DNA from: Dicaeum eximium
Lineage: Eukaryota > Chordata > Aves > Passeriformes > Dicaeidae
Assembly: GCA_013396995.1 (NCBI GenBank)
Contig: VWZP01008290.1
Location: forward strand, 122,861-186,860
Direction: 5' to 3'
Length of the DNA: 64,000 nt
Below the pieces are notes generated by a model. It was not told the origin of the DNA. It saw nothing but the letters and a program-made list of their open reading frames with translations, and made no database searches. Both the position numbers and the translations under genes were made by a program. Shown here piece after piece: positions 48,131-60,575 of the stretch (position 1 is its first letter; each line of letters opens with the position of its first letter).

Positions 48131-51100
48131 CCCCATTGCCTACTCTTCTGGAGAAACTCATCATTTTTTCCACTTACTCCAGCATAATGAATTCATTTTG
48201 CATTTTCTTTGTGAGAAATTAAGAGGAATAGCAATGTAATGTGTTGACATTTGAAATGCAGCATAGAAAAGTTTAGACTGGCAATTTAGTTTAATCGCCC
48301 ACTAGCAGGGAGAAGCTTCTTATTAAATTAATTCTTAGTGTACAGGACATGTATTTCTCCATTGAACTCTCTTGTCTTTATTATTTTTATCTTTCATCTA
48401 CATCTCAATTCACTAGGGAGACAGCAGAAAACACACTCACCTCAAGCAGTTTTATATATTATCCTTTATGATCATCGATGCTCACATAGAGGATGAGTGA
48501 TGGGTGAAAATACTTACATCTTCACAAGAAAACACATCTTCTGAAAAACAGCAGAGGTTACTAGTCCCTTTAAGAGAAGTCCACATAGAACAGTACGGAT
48601 CATTCATTGTTGTAAGAGCTCTCATGGTGCTTTCCCAAACAGCCTGAGTTCATCCCTTGTTTCCTGATGTGATTACAGCACAGCCATTAACACTCTATTC
48701 CTGCTTATGCTTACTTTAAATTTTTAACAGGATGCAGAATTAATCAGGCTCAAGATCACTTACTTAAAAGTTTCTCTGAGTAGTCAAAAAAACCAGCTTC
48801 ATAGATTCTCTTTTTGAAGTGAATACATTGGAGGGGCAGCCGGACAAATCTTTGTAGGTTTTATTTTGATTTGTTCTCATTTGTTGGTTTTACGTGGATT
48901 CAACATACAAATGTAGGATATAAAATTTTGGGCACTTGTGTTTGGGAAGTCAGTGTAGTCTATGACTTCTGGGAAATATTGGGCAGGTCACACAGAAGAA
49001 GGACAGAATGGTGAAATTGTAATTGCTACTTAAAATTTTTTGGGTAGCATGTATTACTTGTCATAATTGTTTCCTGATATTTTTGTAGTCCAGGGATCAT
49101 TCACAACAGTAAGAATGCATTCCTTAATGTAGGCAAAATTTTGTCAAATATAAATTATTTTTATTTTAACAGTTTTAACTCAGCAAAAACTGTGTAATTT
49201 TCAAAATCCATTTAGGTCCACTATTAATGAGATAACAAGGGCTACACCGGGAGATACTAGAAATACCATCATTTCAAGGCGAAAATACAAACTAATTCTG
49301 TCAGATAATATGTGCTGATTCTGTTGTATAAAATAAAACAAAATAGATTGTGTTTTGAATCATTTAATTGAGGATCTTGATAGTAAAAAAACTCCAGAAC
49401 TACTAAAGCAGAGAAGCAGTTTTTCACACCTCAAGGAAATATTCACAAGGATTTCTAGGAAGAAATAGCAGAACACGGATATGGTTGAGGAGTTTGATTG
49501 CTTCATGTGACACACTGTGTTTAAGGAGTTTAAGAACCTTTTTAGGTGAACACTGCAATGGCTGCCTGCATATGTGAAAAGTATGTCCCTCAGCAAATGG
49601 TCAACCAGGAATATTCTCTCTTTCCTTCAAAGTAGGGCAAATTGTTCTTACATCACCTTGTCTTATTTTGGCAGAATATTTCACTAGCTTTAACCAAATA
49701 AATCCTCATTTACATGAATAGAAGACAATGTTCAATTTCCATGGGTGTATGGATTTTTTCCTCTGGTATTTCAGCTTCATAAGTACCTAAAGTTGTGTGC
49801 TGTAACCTCCTGGCTTAAAAATCCTCTCAATTTCCCACAAACATTACTCATAACTTAACACACACTATACTGAAGCAAAATACCAACAGCAGGTCCTTAA
49901 CAAAGTCACCAATTTCTCAGTGTAAAAGAGTTTTCTACATGAAAAATCCTCCACTTTCCTCTTGTTGCTAAGAAGTCTACTTTCCCCTTCTCCATGTCTA
50001 CGTACTCTGATATTTTTGTCTATATCTTGCTGTTTCCGAGCCTGAAATATGGGAAATCTTTAATTTTTTTTTTCTTCCTTGCTGAAGATTTTTACCTTGC
50101 TGAGTATTCAGGCTGCTCACTGCTATGCCACCTTCCTGCACTTAGCTTCTGCAGAGGAGACACGCTAATTTTCACATCAGAGCCTACCAGTTTGTAAACT
50201 TGTCTTACACCATTAATTTCAGGAACCTTCCAATGTCTTTCAATGGGAAATTAGCAGTCAAATGTGTTTAGTTTGCAGAAACAGCAGCCACACCACTGAC
50301 AAGAGCAACAACTTGTACAACTGTAAGTCATTAAGAAAAGAATTTCTTCAATTATGAATGCATACCTTGTCAATGGTGAATGAAAGGAAGAAGCAAAAGG
50401 GAGAGGTGGAGGGGGATGAAGTAAAAAAGCCAGAAAGTGCCACAATAGGCTACAAAACTCTCTGTGCTAGTCAAACTTGTCAGCATTCAGCCTGCATTTC
50501 CAAATGACTATTGTTAAAAAAGTGTTAAAAAAGCCGACTGTTTCTATTGTTCATTGCTTGGAAAAAAAAAAAAAAGAAGTTTTAAAGGCTATTTTTAAAG
50601 GATCCTATTTAAAGTTTTGGCAGAATAGGGAACCTAATTACTATATGTCATTTGTCTAAATGTGAATGAGAAAAGAGTTGGAGAAAGGAAGGAAGAAAGG
50701 ACCCATGGTCTGGGGTTTGAAAAGCCCCCTTGATAGTGACTGCATAGCTTTTTCATCCCTCCTTCCTGAGTGTGATTAGGTCCCAGAACACAGAAATCAG
50801 CCTTTCCCCACTGTTCACCACTGCTGGGGTCTGGGAGTTTAAAGGAGTGAAGAGGGGCACACGAACCCAGATTCCTGTTCTTTCTCTCAAAATGCCAAAT
50901 GCATCAGGATCCCAGGTAAAGAGCATGGTGACCAAGGGTTAACACAATGCAAAGTCTGCTGTTAGTGAGAGATCACTAATGAAGGCAACCTAAAATTACT
51001 GTGGGTGTGATGGGTTCACGGAGTGAACACTGATATCAGCCCCCAGAGCAGTGATGGAAGATGGGCACTCATCTTTTGTGGATGCTTTTGGAAAACCTCC

Positions 51101-51639
51101 ACACTATTTGCTAACTTTTTGTCTCAGTTTCTCTGTTTCACAACTTAGAGATAATTCACATTTTCCTCATCCCCACATCACAGGGTCCACTGTTCCATCA
51201 TCACCCTCATCATCATCTTCATCATGCCTGCAGCTTTTCGAGGCGTACTTGTTGCCCGTCCCACATTGAAAGAAACTCTGTATTTTCATGATTATGGCCT
51301 TCAGAAGAGACCCAAGGGGAAAAGAGAGCTGAAAAGCTGCTCACTTCCTAGATTTGCCGAGTGTCTCTCCATGCTGGCTTTGTGCAACATTTCCTGCTCA
51401 GTCTTTGCTGGATATTTCTTACCTCAGGATATGTACCCTAAGGCATCCCCCATAGGTCAGGATGTAGAGTCACAGATATGAAGATAATGAGGAGCTATGG
51501 GCTACAGTGTTTTTCAGCATGCTGTTGTCATCCAGCTCTCTACATCTCTATTTCAGCAGGCAGCAGAGTGTCACATCCCCTCTCTGTCAGGCTGGTTTGC
51601 TGGATCAGTTCTCAGCCCTTGTATTTTTACTTCTCTGTG

Positions 51640-51641
<2 letters not shown>

Positions 51642-51670
<29 letters not shown>
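51642..51670. repeat. TG dinucleotide microsatellite
   Basis: Fourteen uninterrupted TG units. Confidence 0.97.
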
Positions 51671-52859
51671 CTAGGATATTTATTATTTGCATTTTTCAGT
51701 CTGGGTCATGACCGCATCTGTCAATCATTCCTAAATTGGCCTGTAAAATAATCCATGGTACTACTTGATTTTTATGTAGTTTTGCGTGGGTTTTCCCAGC
51801 TCGCCTTATAACATCTATTCTTTACATATGTCCATGCCTGACATTGGCTGTGCTTTAATTTAGAGATTGAATCAACCTGCACTACGCTGTTTTGGTGAGT
51901 CCTCTCTGGCACACATCAAGTCTTTATTGTCTTACCAAAATGACATTTGCCACAACTTATACCCTGTCCAAGAGCCTGGAATAGATGTCATGGGTGCCAA
52001 GTGACATGTCCTACCACAGATGAAAGTGAATCATCCTTCTGACTATCTTACAGGTACATTTAAGCATGATTTGGTGTGTCAATCTCCACACACCTTTTTT
52101 TTTCTTTTTAAGAAGGAGTGTCATCCTGCTACAGAAGATATAGGCTTCCTGGCTTAATTAAATAATATGGCAAAGTTTTTACTGGCTCTTAAATGACTGT
52201 CAGAGAAGTTTCTGATGGCCAAGGTTTTAGCTGTAAATTAAATAAATCCCTGGGACTCTTCAGTCACAGAGGTAAAAGAACCACACTAAATTACTCACCT
52301 TCCAGCTATCAATCTACCCTATGAAAAGGACGGACACCTTTCAGCTGCCTGGTGGGTCTATAATGCATGATAATGATCAGTGATGAACAGGGATTATTTG
52401 GGAGCCTATCAGTTGGTCCAGACCAAACCCAGGCCAGGAATAGTTGTAGCAATAAAACAGACATTGACATTCAGAGCACAGAAATGTAACATTTACTTTA
52501 CTGATATAGATACTGACTAAGGGGCCACTCACTAAGATGTTCTGACATCTTTCAGCTGTAGGTGAGAGGCAGACATAGGTTTTAAAATAGATATATAACT
52601 TTCTTAATGCACTGTTTGCTCTCTTTTAGAGCATTATTAAGTAATTTTCTCAGAATAATAAAACTGGAAGTAAATTTAACTTATTCATTTCTAACTTGGT
52701 CATTACAGAAGGCAACTGCTCTCATAATCTTTCTCCAAAACAACAAAGACAGCTTATTCCCTCGCTATTTTTAAAGTTTTTACTACATGATAACAAGTGT
52801 TTGTTTTTGACCCACTGAGATTCTAAAGGAAGACAACAAGACTGATCCTGTCAAGGTCT

Positions 52860-53130
52860 GAGTATTCAAAGTGCCAAATAAAATGAGTCTAAGAAAAGTC
52901 CCTTTCCCAATTACTTCAACTTACGGAGGAATTTTCCATTACTGCTCTGAAGCTGATGCAATTTTTATGCATTATAAGGCCACACTCTATCAATTTATTG
53001 CCCCTCAAATGAGTGCATTAATATTGATGGCAGCTAAACACATTGCAAACATGTTCTGCCCATTAATGCCCTGGAATAGAGTCATTATCCCATTTTAGTC
53101 CCACTGCAATGGCGGGACGATTGGTGTACA
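52860..53130. promoter_or_regulatory. Candidate conserved regulatory element
   Basis: High-complexity AT-rich stretch with repeated homeobox-like words (CATTAATATTGATGG, CATTAATGCCC, CAATTACTTC) and clustered CpGs near its right end (ggcgggacgattgg, gaacgatc). No repeat. A 75-codon plus frame overlaps it (52871-53098) but has no known domain. Confidence 0.3.
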
Positions 53131-54899
53131 GAACGATCTGAAATAAAAACTCAGAACTGAGTATATTCAGAGATCAGGTCTCATATCCACCAGAAGCAGA
53201 AAGATCTGCTAAAGGCTCACAGTCCATTACTTGTCCCTGACCTCTTATGGTTTATAGCCATAAAGAATAATTCACCCAAAACCAAATTTGAGGACTGCTG
53301 TGGTGGTACTTGTGGGCGTAGACACTTCCTGACCTCAATGGACATATGCCATGAAGTACCCAATACCCATTATCCACATATTCAGGAGGGAAATGAATGG
53401 ATATTCAAATGTGATTTCCCAGTACTCCAGTTTTCCTACTGAGCTCTGCAAATGCTTCTAGGTGCCCACTAGCCTGAGAGGATGTAGTAATATCCTGATC
53501 CTCTTCAGAACAGCTGCCTATGAAGTGTCACACTTACTGGGTTTCCATTTGTAGAAGAATAGGAGGCAATTTCTGGAAACATGAGAGGCAAATCTACTCC
53601 CTCTCCCTCTCCTTTTTTTCCCATCTTAGTGCTTTAGGTTAATAAAAAAACTATAGTCCTGAATGTTACAGGGAGATAAAGAACTGTAATACCAGTGATT
53701 GCACATAATTTCTAATACTGAAATAGTTCTTTCTGGAACTAAACACTGCCAAAGGAAAGCATTTCTTTCCTCTTCCTCCTGCCTGCTAAATTCAGATGTT
53801 ATGTATATGTGCTTATGTACCTATTTGTCTATATAAATAAAATATCTAAGGACACAATATATATGTAACATATGTTATACATGTATTTTGCTTGCAGTGG
53901 AGTGTCAAGAATAAAAGCTTCTTGAGCTCAAGTTTTTTATACTACCAAAAAAAAATCCTAAACTAATTTATTATATAAATCAATTAAACAATACACTTAA
54001 ATTATTGCTTGCTTGTTTGATTAAAGGCAGGTTTTGGTTGTTTTGGGGGGGATTTTTGGGTTTTTTTTTGTTTGATTGTTTGGTTTCATTTTGGTTTTAT
54101 ATTTTTGGGATTTTTTTTTTTGGTCACAGTTTTGTTTGGAATATTTGAGATTTATTCCTGGGCTTCCTGGTGGGGGAGGTTATAATTACAAGAAAGTATA
54201 AATAAAAACATCCTATTAAATACAAGAAATAAAAAGCTGATAGAAAAAGAAATAAAAATAAAAGATACTCTGAGTTTAAAGAATTAGGGACTCTCTGCAC
54301 CTACTTTTGCAACAATGAGCTACCTTGTTGTCATAAGAATGCTTTTAACCACCTGTTCACGACAGGAAAATAACTACCTTATTTTGGATAACTCAGACCA
54401 CTGGAAAACTCAAATGTGGATACTTTCACTTCTAAAATCAAATCTTTATAGTCTTGGGGTCCTGCATTTGCAGCCACTGGCTGGGCCAAATAACAGTTGC
54501 AGGTTTTACTCCACCAAATCTTAAATGTATTATGACTCTGTTATTAGAGACAACTTCCCTCTCTATGTGAACATTTTGGGGACAAGAGGGCTCCTCTCAT
54601 ATGCAGATATCATGGTTAACCAGAAATAGGACACCAAAGTCTCACAGTGAGATCCTCAAGCCATTCCTGTAGGACATGAATTCCAACTCCTTCACAGTGC
54701 ACCACAATGCTCACTTGTCCCCTGGGGAATAATGATGAAGGCCATGAGAACTGACACTTGTTGCTGCAGGAGATGGGGAATTTATCTGTAAATTTTGTTA
54801 ATTAGAGGGAAGTATTTAATCTTTAATTAAGGTAGGAGATTTTTGTATTTGGGGTTTTTGTTTTTTTCTTTTTTTTTTTTTTTTAACTAGAAGGTGCCT

Positions 54900-55175
54900 T
54901 ATGTTTAACATAGGCAATTAACAGTTGAACTATGAGAAATAAAAATAATTATTTTTTCTCAGCTGCACTGTGAAGGCAAGAAAATAATTTAACCCATTAA
55001 CATTGTTGCACTGTACCCATTAACTACTATTTTAATGTTGTCTCTCTGGCTTACCAGTGCTGCTAATTATGAAGCATTCTTGGTGGAGTGCCATTGTGTG
55101 CTCAGCGCTGTAATCAAGCAATCAAGCCTGAACTGGGGAGGGATGTGCTCAAGATGAAAAAATCAGTGAAAAAGA
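54900..55175. promoter_or_regulatory. Candidate conserved regulatory element
   Basis: High-complexity sequence with AAATAATTATTTT, CCCATTAACATTG, CCCATTAACTAC and GCTAATTATG, a dense set of TAATTA/ATTAAC homeodomain-type words, and a GTAATCAAGCAATCAAG pair. No repeat. Inference from composition only. Confidence 0.25.
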
Positions 55176-56781
55176 GAAAAGGATTTGGAGCCATCTATAT
55201 CCCCACCCTAAAGCTTTGGGCAGAACCTCCAGCAGAGACCAGCAAGGAACCCTTGCAGGTGGCCTCATTAGGATCTCATGTCACCAAAGCACTTAAGCAT
55301 GTGATAGAGATAAATTAAAAATTATTTAATAACTCAGTTGAAGTTAAGTCCCAACACAGGGTCTAAATCAAGAAAGATATACTTTATGGTCTATTTCTCT
55401 GGAATACTGTCTTTTTGAACTGAAGGAGGAGAAAATTTCAGGCTTTCCCTAAAGTCAGTTCTGCTAAGCTTATTATTCCAAGTCTTACCTTCTAGCAAAA
55501 CTACCAATAAAGGTAACTGAGATGCTTTTTTAAGTTAGCAGAACTCTGCAAAAATCATCACTTGTTCTGTTTTCATGTCAAAATAAACATATTCTATTTA
55601 AAAAGAAAAATTTCCCTTTATTTAAAAAATATGTCAGTTGCACAAGGTGATTTTACACCACTAATTTTCTTTTCTTCAGCCTAGGTTAAACTTCACTTTT
55701 ATGTCAACTGATACTTTAAAATTACTCCTAGTTACATCTGCCTTTCTTATACCAGTTTCCCCATCAACTAAATGGAGGAGTCTCATGTCAGTGTTGCTTG
55801 CAATATAGTCACAATTCAACACAGCTGTATGTTATAGAATAAGCAACACCACTGATATTAAATAAATAAATAAGAATACAGATAAATAAATTAAACAGAA
55901 AAGCAATTCAGAATAGATTGATGAGGGGGTAATAACCCTTAATTTAAATCTTAGTAAACTAGGTATTATTTATAAATTTTTCCTTAGGCAATTTAATAAC
56001 TTCTCAATAACAAAAACTGATTATTTAGTCACAAACATTTCTTTTCACAGTAGTCACTTTTATTAGTAAGATTCAGTCTGATCTGATTAGAAAACAAACT
56101 TCAGGGATACCTCCTATTAGCTTCCATTTATCTCAGCAGCAATTTAAAGTACAGCTGATGACTGTTTAAAAATAAAAGATGCATGAACCTCAACAACAAA
56201 AGGAACGTTCTACAAGCACTGGCACTAATACATCAGCCATTTATTCTTTCCCCTCTTACTCTCAGTTACTTAAAAGGTAAAGATTTGTAGATGACAAAGC
56301 TGTCAATATTGCATTAAAGCAAAAATAAACACAATGAGCAGCCACCTAGAAGAGAAATTTGCATGTTGAAGGAGGCATGTACATCTTTTATCAAGCTCTA
56401 AATGAAAATCCTATATAAGGCAGGCTTCTCATGGAAGTGCTGACCAATACATTTGAAAGCTGGTACCCTTTTCCTTTCCTTGCAAAAAAATGCTGTTTCA
56501 AAAACAGGAAAATGCCCAGGCAAACAAAACCAAAGGTTTATAGCAGGTGGAGTACAAAAACATGTTCAAAGTTCTTTCTGCTACCTTGCTGACGACAGGA
56601 TCGTTTTCACCCTTGAGCACGTGCATTTCTGCCTACAATCTTTATTTTCCCTTTTCTCTGCTGTTTTCAGATGTGTGGGACTCATTAGCATGGTGAAGTT
56701 GTGTTAGGAGGTGGGCATCTTGTGTAGTGAGAGATAGGAGTGAAGGGGAGCAGACTTCACCGAGCTGAGAGTGTATTAAAA

Positions 56782-56793
56782 CAAACAAACAAA

Positions 56794-56823
<30 letters not shown>
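56782..56823. repeat. AAAC/AAAT microsatellite
   Basis: Two to three AAAC units followed by about eight AAAT units, directly upstream of the CpG island. Confidence 0.95.
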
Positions 56824-56824
<1 letters not shown>

Positions 56825-56829
56825 CAGAA

Positions 56830-57300
56830 ACGGCGGAGTGGGGAAGACAGGGAAATGAAGGCATCACAACTTCCTCAAGAGAAAGGTAGATGCCGAATCG
56901 GTAGCCTCTTGCTGAAGGATTTTCTGACCTTTTCAGAAAACCTTTCAGAAGGCCTGACTTCTCTGGCGTGCAGCAGCTCGTGAGAGGCACAGGAGAGCAG
57001 CGCCCGCTCCTCCCGAGGAAACCAGCCCGGATCCGGCAGGAAAGCAGCCAGGAGCAGAGCTCGCCTCTCCTCCCAGACACAAAAGCCCGGCACTAGCGGC
57101 CCTTCGGGCTACAATGCTGCCTCTTGACCAACTGCTTGTAACTCTTTCATGCCCGCCGCGGTGCCCAGTTAGCACCTTGTTAGCCACGCACCTGCAGGGC
57201 CTGCACCCGCGGGTCACTGAGCCTCCTGGGCCCGATTCTCCGCTCGCTGCTCCAACCCCAATCGCAGATCAGGCCATTAAACCAACAGCGTTAGAGGAGC
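56830..57300. promoter_or_regulatory. Isolated CpG island, possible promoter
   Basis: I count roughly 28 CpGs in about 470 bases (for example 'gcccgccgcggtgccc', 'agcggcccttcggg', 'cacccgcgggtc'), whereas neighbouring kilobases hold only a few each. A CCCGCC (GC-box complement) is present. No coding exon is recognised: a 64-codon plus frame (57114-57308) and minus frames of 72-107 codons show no known domain. The sequence just downstream (57300-57480) carries GTAATTAGCTAAC and looks high-complexity. Best read as an orphan CpG island, perhaps the start of a non-coding or distant gene's transcript. Direction is unknown. Confidence 0.55.
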
Positions 57301-59287
57301 CTAAGTAAAAGGGGAACGAGGTGATCTGCAACATTAACCCTTTTCCTCTCTGTTTTTCCCTCATATGCACCCTTTGGCCATCTGTCGCCACTGAGAAAGT
57401 AATTAGCTAACGGGAACATTTCTTCTAATCAGGGCTGGGCAACAGCAAAAGCGAGAACAAATGCAACTCTCAGGCTATTGTAGTGTTTCTCCAAATCCTT
57501 CTGGAGCTGTTACATCTCAGGAAGAGTAGTCAGGAAACTTGACTGATGTAGTAACAGAATCAGCAGTATGCTAAAAGTTGTGCATCTAAATAAGTCATTC
57601 CTGATGGCTGCTTTGTGTTTTGGCCTCATCAAAATTCAGGCCTATTACAGCATGGGGAGAAAAGCTCTGGGAAGTGAAATGAGAGCTGGGAGAGACAAAT
57701 GTAAATAGAAAATGTGTTTCTGAATTGTGCTACAGGGACTAGTATGAATATAAGCTACTGGTAAATGATGGTGTTTCACTCAAAGAAGGATATTGTCCAG
57801 TGGTGCTAATATAAAGAAATAAAGTTTCAAAGAATTATCACAGCATAATATTGACTCAAAAGCACTGTCTCCAAGACTGAAGCTAAAAGAAATCTCCTCA
57901 AGAGAGGTGTATATGTAGCTATGAAAAGATAACAATACCACCTACATTTCAGGGCCAATATTGCACTAACTTTTCATCTCAGTAAATTCAGTGTTTGATG
58001 TAGTAAAGCCTCATACTTGGCAAGAAGGACCGGGAGGAATGTAATATGTTTTAAAATTTCTGGCACAGAGATGAGTTGAATTTAAGAAGAATAGATAGTA
58101 CAAATAATGCATATCTTTAGGGACGGTTAAACTAATGAGCATAAGCTAAGATTTTTAACATGCAGGAGGTTGGTGTAATCCTTACATATACATTATTTTC
58201 ACGCTTGGGAGCAAAAGAATGATTTTGAAAAATATGGTGGAAAAGAGCACACATGAAGTATATTAGCCCTTAGGGAGAGAGAGAATACTCAAACTCTCAC
58301 AAAGTATGCCATTTTAATAATGTTTATATTTTAGCATATGGACCCCAACAAAATTTACAGCATTTGGATGAACAATGCAATTCAGCAACCTTGCTCTTAA
58401 GCCTTCTGAGAGACCCTTGTGAGAAACAAAAAAGTTTTGATGATCTGTCAAGAATGCTACTGCTTAACAATGAAAGCTTTGGATTTAACGCTAATAGACC
58501 CAAATCTTGGCCATGTCTGCTTTCCTGAGGTCACACCGTACTTTGTGCAGACCTGGAGAACATCCCTGAGGTTCCTCATTTCTGCAGTCCAGTGCAGTTG
58601 TGAATATCCTTCCATTTAGGCAAGTAGAAGAGAAACTGAGGTAAGACTATTTGACAGCAGCTCAGTTCAGGGCTGTCTGTTGCACTGTCAAGATCTACTG
58701 AGTCAGCAAAACTGATATTGGCGCCTACACATCAATGTGGTGTCAATTAATTAGAAAGGAATCAAATAAGTGATGCATTCTGCTTAACTCTGAAGACCAC
58801 ATGAACAATTAACGACTTCCTACAGAAGGAGTAATGGTGTAATTACTTTGGAAACAGAGGAATTTTTGAGGCAGGTAAGACTCATGAAGACAAAGGACTA
58901 AAAAGCGAAAAAAACAATGGTAGACCAGGCTGAGAAGATATTTATTTAGCTTTATATATATCTAAAAACTACTAACACTGTATTTCGCCAATTTGAATTT
59001 TTGGTAATAGCACGCTCCTTGGACTGTTGTAGTAATACAGATGCTTTTATGGATAAAGTGGATGATCATTGCAGTCTGGAAATGTCCTTTGTCTGTTCCC
59101 TGCTTCACTACAGAATTTGTTGTACAGTCATAAGTCAGTCCAGCTGAGCTTGTCCAAGCAGTAAAAGTTAGATCTAGTCTTAAAGCTAGGAACCCAGAGA
59201 ATGTCATAACATTTTTGCCATAGGATTACTGTAATAAAAATAGCAGTTTCTAAGAGGTCTAGTCCACAACTGAGAGGTTTGTTTTGT

Positions 59288-59338
59288 TGATGTTGTTGTT
59301 TGTTTGTTTGTATTGTTTGGTATTATTATTATTATTAT
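59288..59338. repeat. GTT / TTTG / ATT simple-repeat cluster
   Basis: Short GTT, TTTG and ATT arrays in succession. Confidence 0.85.
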
Positions 59339-60486
59339 GATGTACACCAGGCTTACCACAAATGCAAGGCTGAGGCAGGAATTGCTATAAGACAACCTCT
59401 CTCACAGATTTCTGCCAGTATTGTTGTGTCTGATGCCAGTTTTTTCTCACTGTATTCAGGGTATCTGAAACTAAGCTCCACTACGGTAACTAGCCTATGG
59501 CAGAAGCCAGAGAAAATTAATGTTAAAATATAAACTGATATTATTAAGCTGGTTGTTGATGCAGTAGGAGTACTGAGGCTTGCTTGTTTAGACAGTTGGC
59601 TGTGGTCAGATTAAGCATGCCTGAAATTCAAACAGAACCACAACTTAAATAAAAGATGACAAACAATTATATCCCGCGTTTACTTTTGTGCTAAGGAGAA
59701 CTGTGACATTTCATTCTGAGTGGCTTCTTAGGCAATGTAAGACTGCAAAAAATTTTATAAGTCTTTTGCTTGAAGTTAAGGGTGTGTGAAGTTGAGGCTT
59801 TCTCTCAGAAGCTTCCTGTGATGTGGTAATGCAAGAAAAAGTCTTTGCTGCTGTGACCAACTCACCCATCTGTTATGTTGTTGCTTGCTGGATGCACAGA
59901 AATTTTCAAACACTTCCCTGAGGGCTAGGCTAATGCTAAAGTTCTCCTGTACCACGTGTCTGGACAACCTCCATGTCACTGATTTAATAAACAAGTTAAA
60001 AAATGAGAGATAGGGAAAAGGGGGAAAAAATGTGGCATAAAACAGAACCTAAATTTTATCTGCTTTTATTTGGTGGGGGGAAAAAACCCATATTGTTTTG
60101 TTAAAAAAGGGTATCCCACTTTCATCTAGCCATATGCAGTCAATGATTCCATGCCACTTTTGTACAAAAATTTCCTCATTTTTACATCTTTCCTTTTAGG
60201 TGTCAGAGGTGTTTTTCTAATTAGTTCTATACCTATCATTTGTAGCAGCAATTCAGTATCTGAAATAAGCCCTAGTGTTTTAACTGGTGATTTTCATTTA
60301 AGGTTTGCCTTACAGATAGTTCTGAAAATAACTAAAATAGCTAATAGCTTTCTCTTTTCTATGTTTGTTGATGTGAGCAATGCAGTTGATAATTACACCT
60401 CAACTCACCTCACTTTAAGATATCTGTGGATGATAAGTATAATGAAATTGCAAAAATTCTCCCTTGTGTTTCTTGGGTTTTTTTCT

Positions 60487-60575
60487 TCATTGTTGTTGTT
60501 GTTGTTGTTGCTGTTTGGGGTTTTTTTGTTTGGTTTTATTAGGGTGTTTTTTTTTTTGGAGGGGGGATTTTTTTA
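60487..60575. repeat. GTT array and T/G-rich tract
   Basis: About seven GTT units (60491-60511) followed by alternating T and G runs. Confidence 0.85.

Larger units (their letters stand above)
46715..51641. other. 4.9 kb of unique non-coding sequence
   Basis: Free of recognisable transposons; includes a TTTG array (47537-47562). The part 47690-48130 is flagged separately. No exon recognised; frames up to 99 codons lack domains. Confidence 0.5.
51671..56779. other. 5.1 kb of unique non-coding sequence
   Basis: No recognisable young transposon. Contains a G/T-rich tract at 54025-54125 and a T-rich tract at 54850-54886. Two stretches (52860-53130 and 54900-55175) are flagged as possible regulatory elements. 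A 76-codon frame (55088-55318) is rich in Lys/Pro without a domain and is not called. Confidence 0.5.

Noticed and set aside
57114..57308. 64-codon frame inside the CpG island as a coding first exon
   Set aside because: No recognisable domain or signal peptide; GC-rich sequence produces open frames on both strands here.
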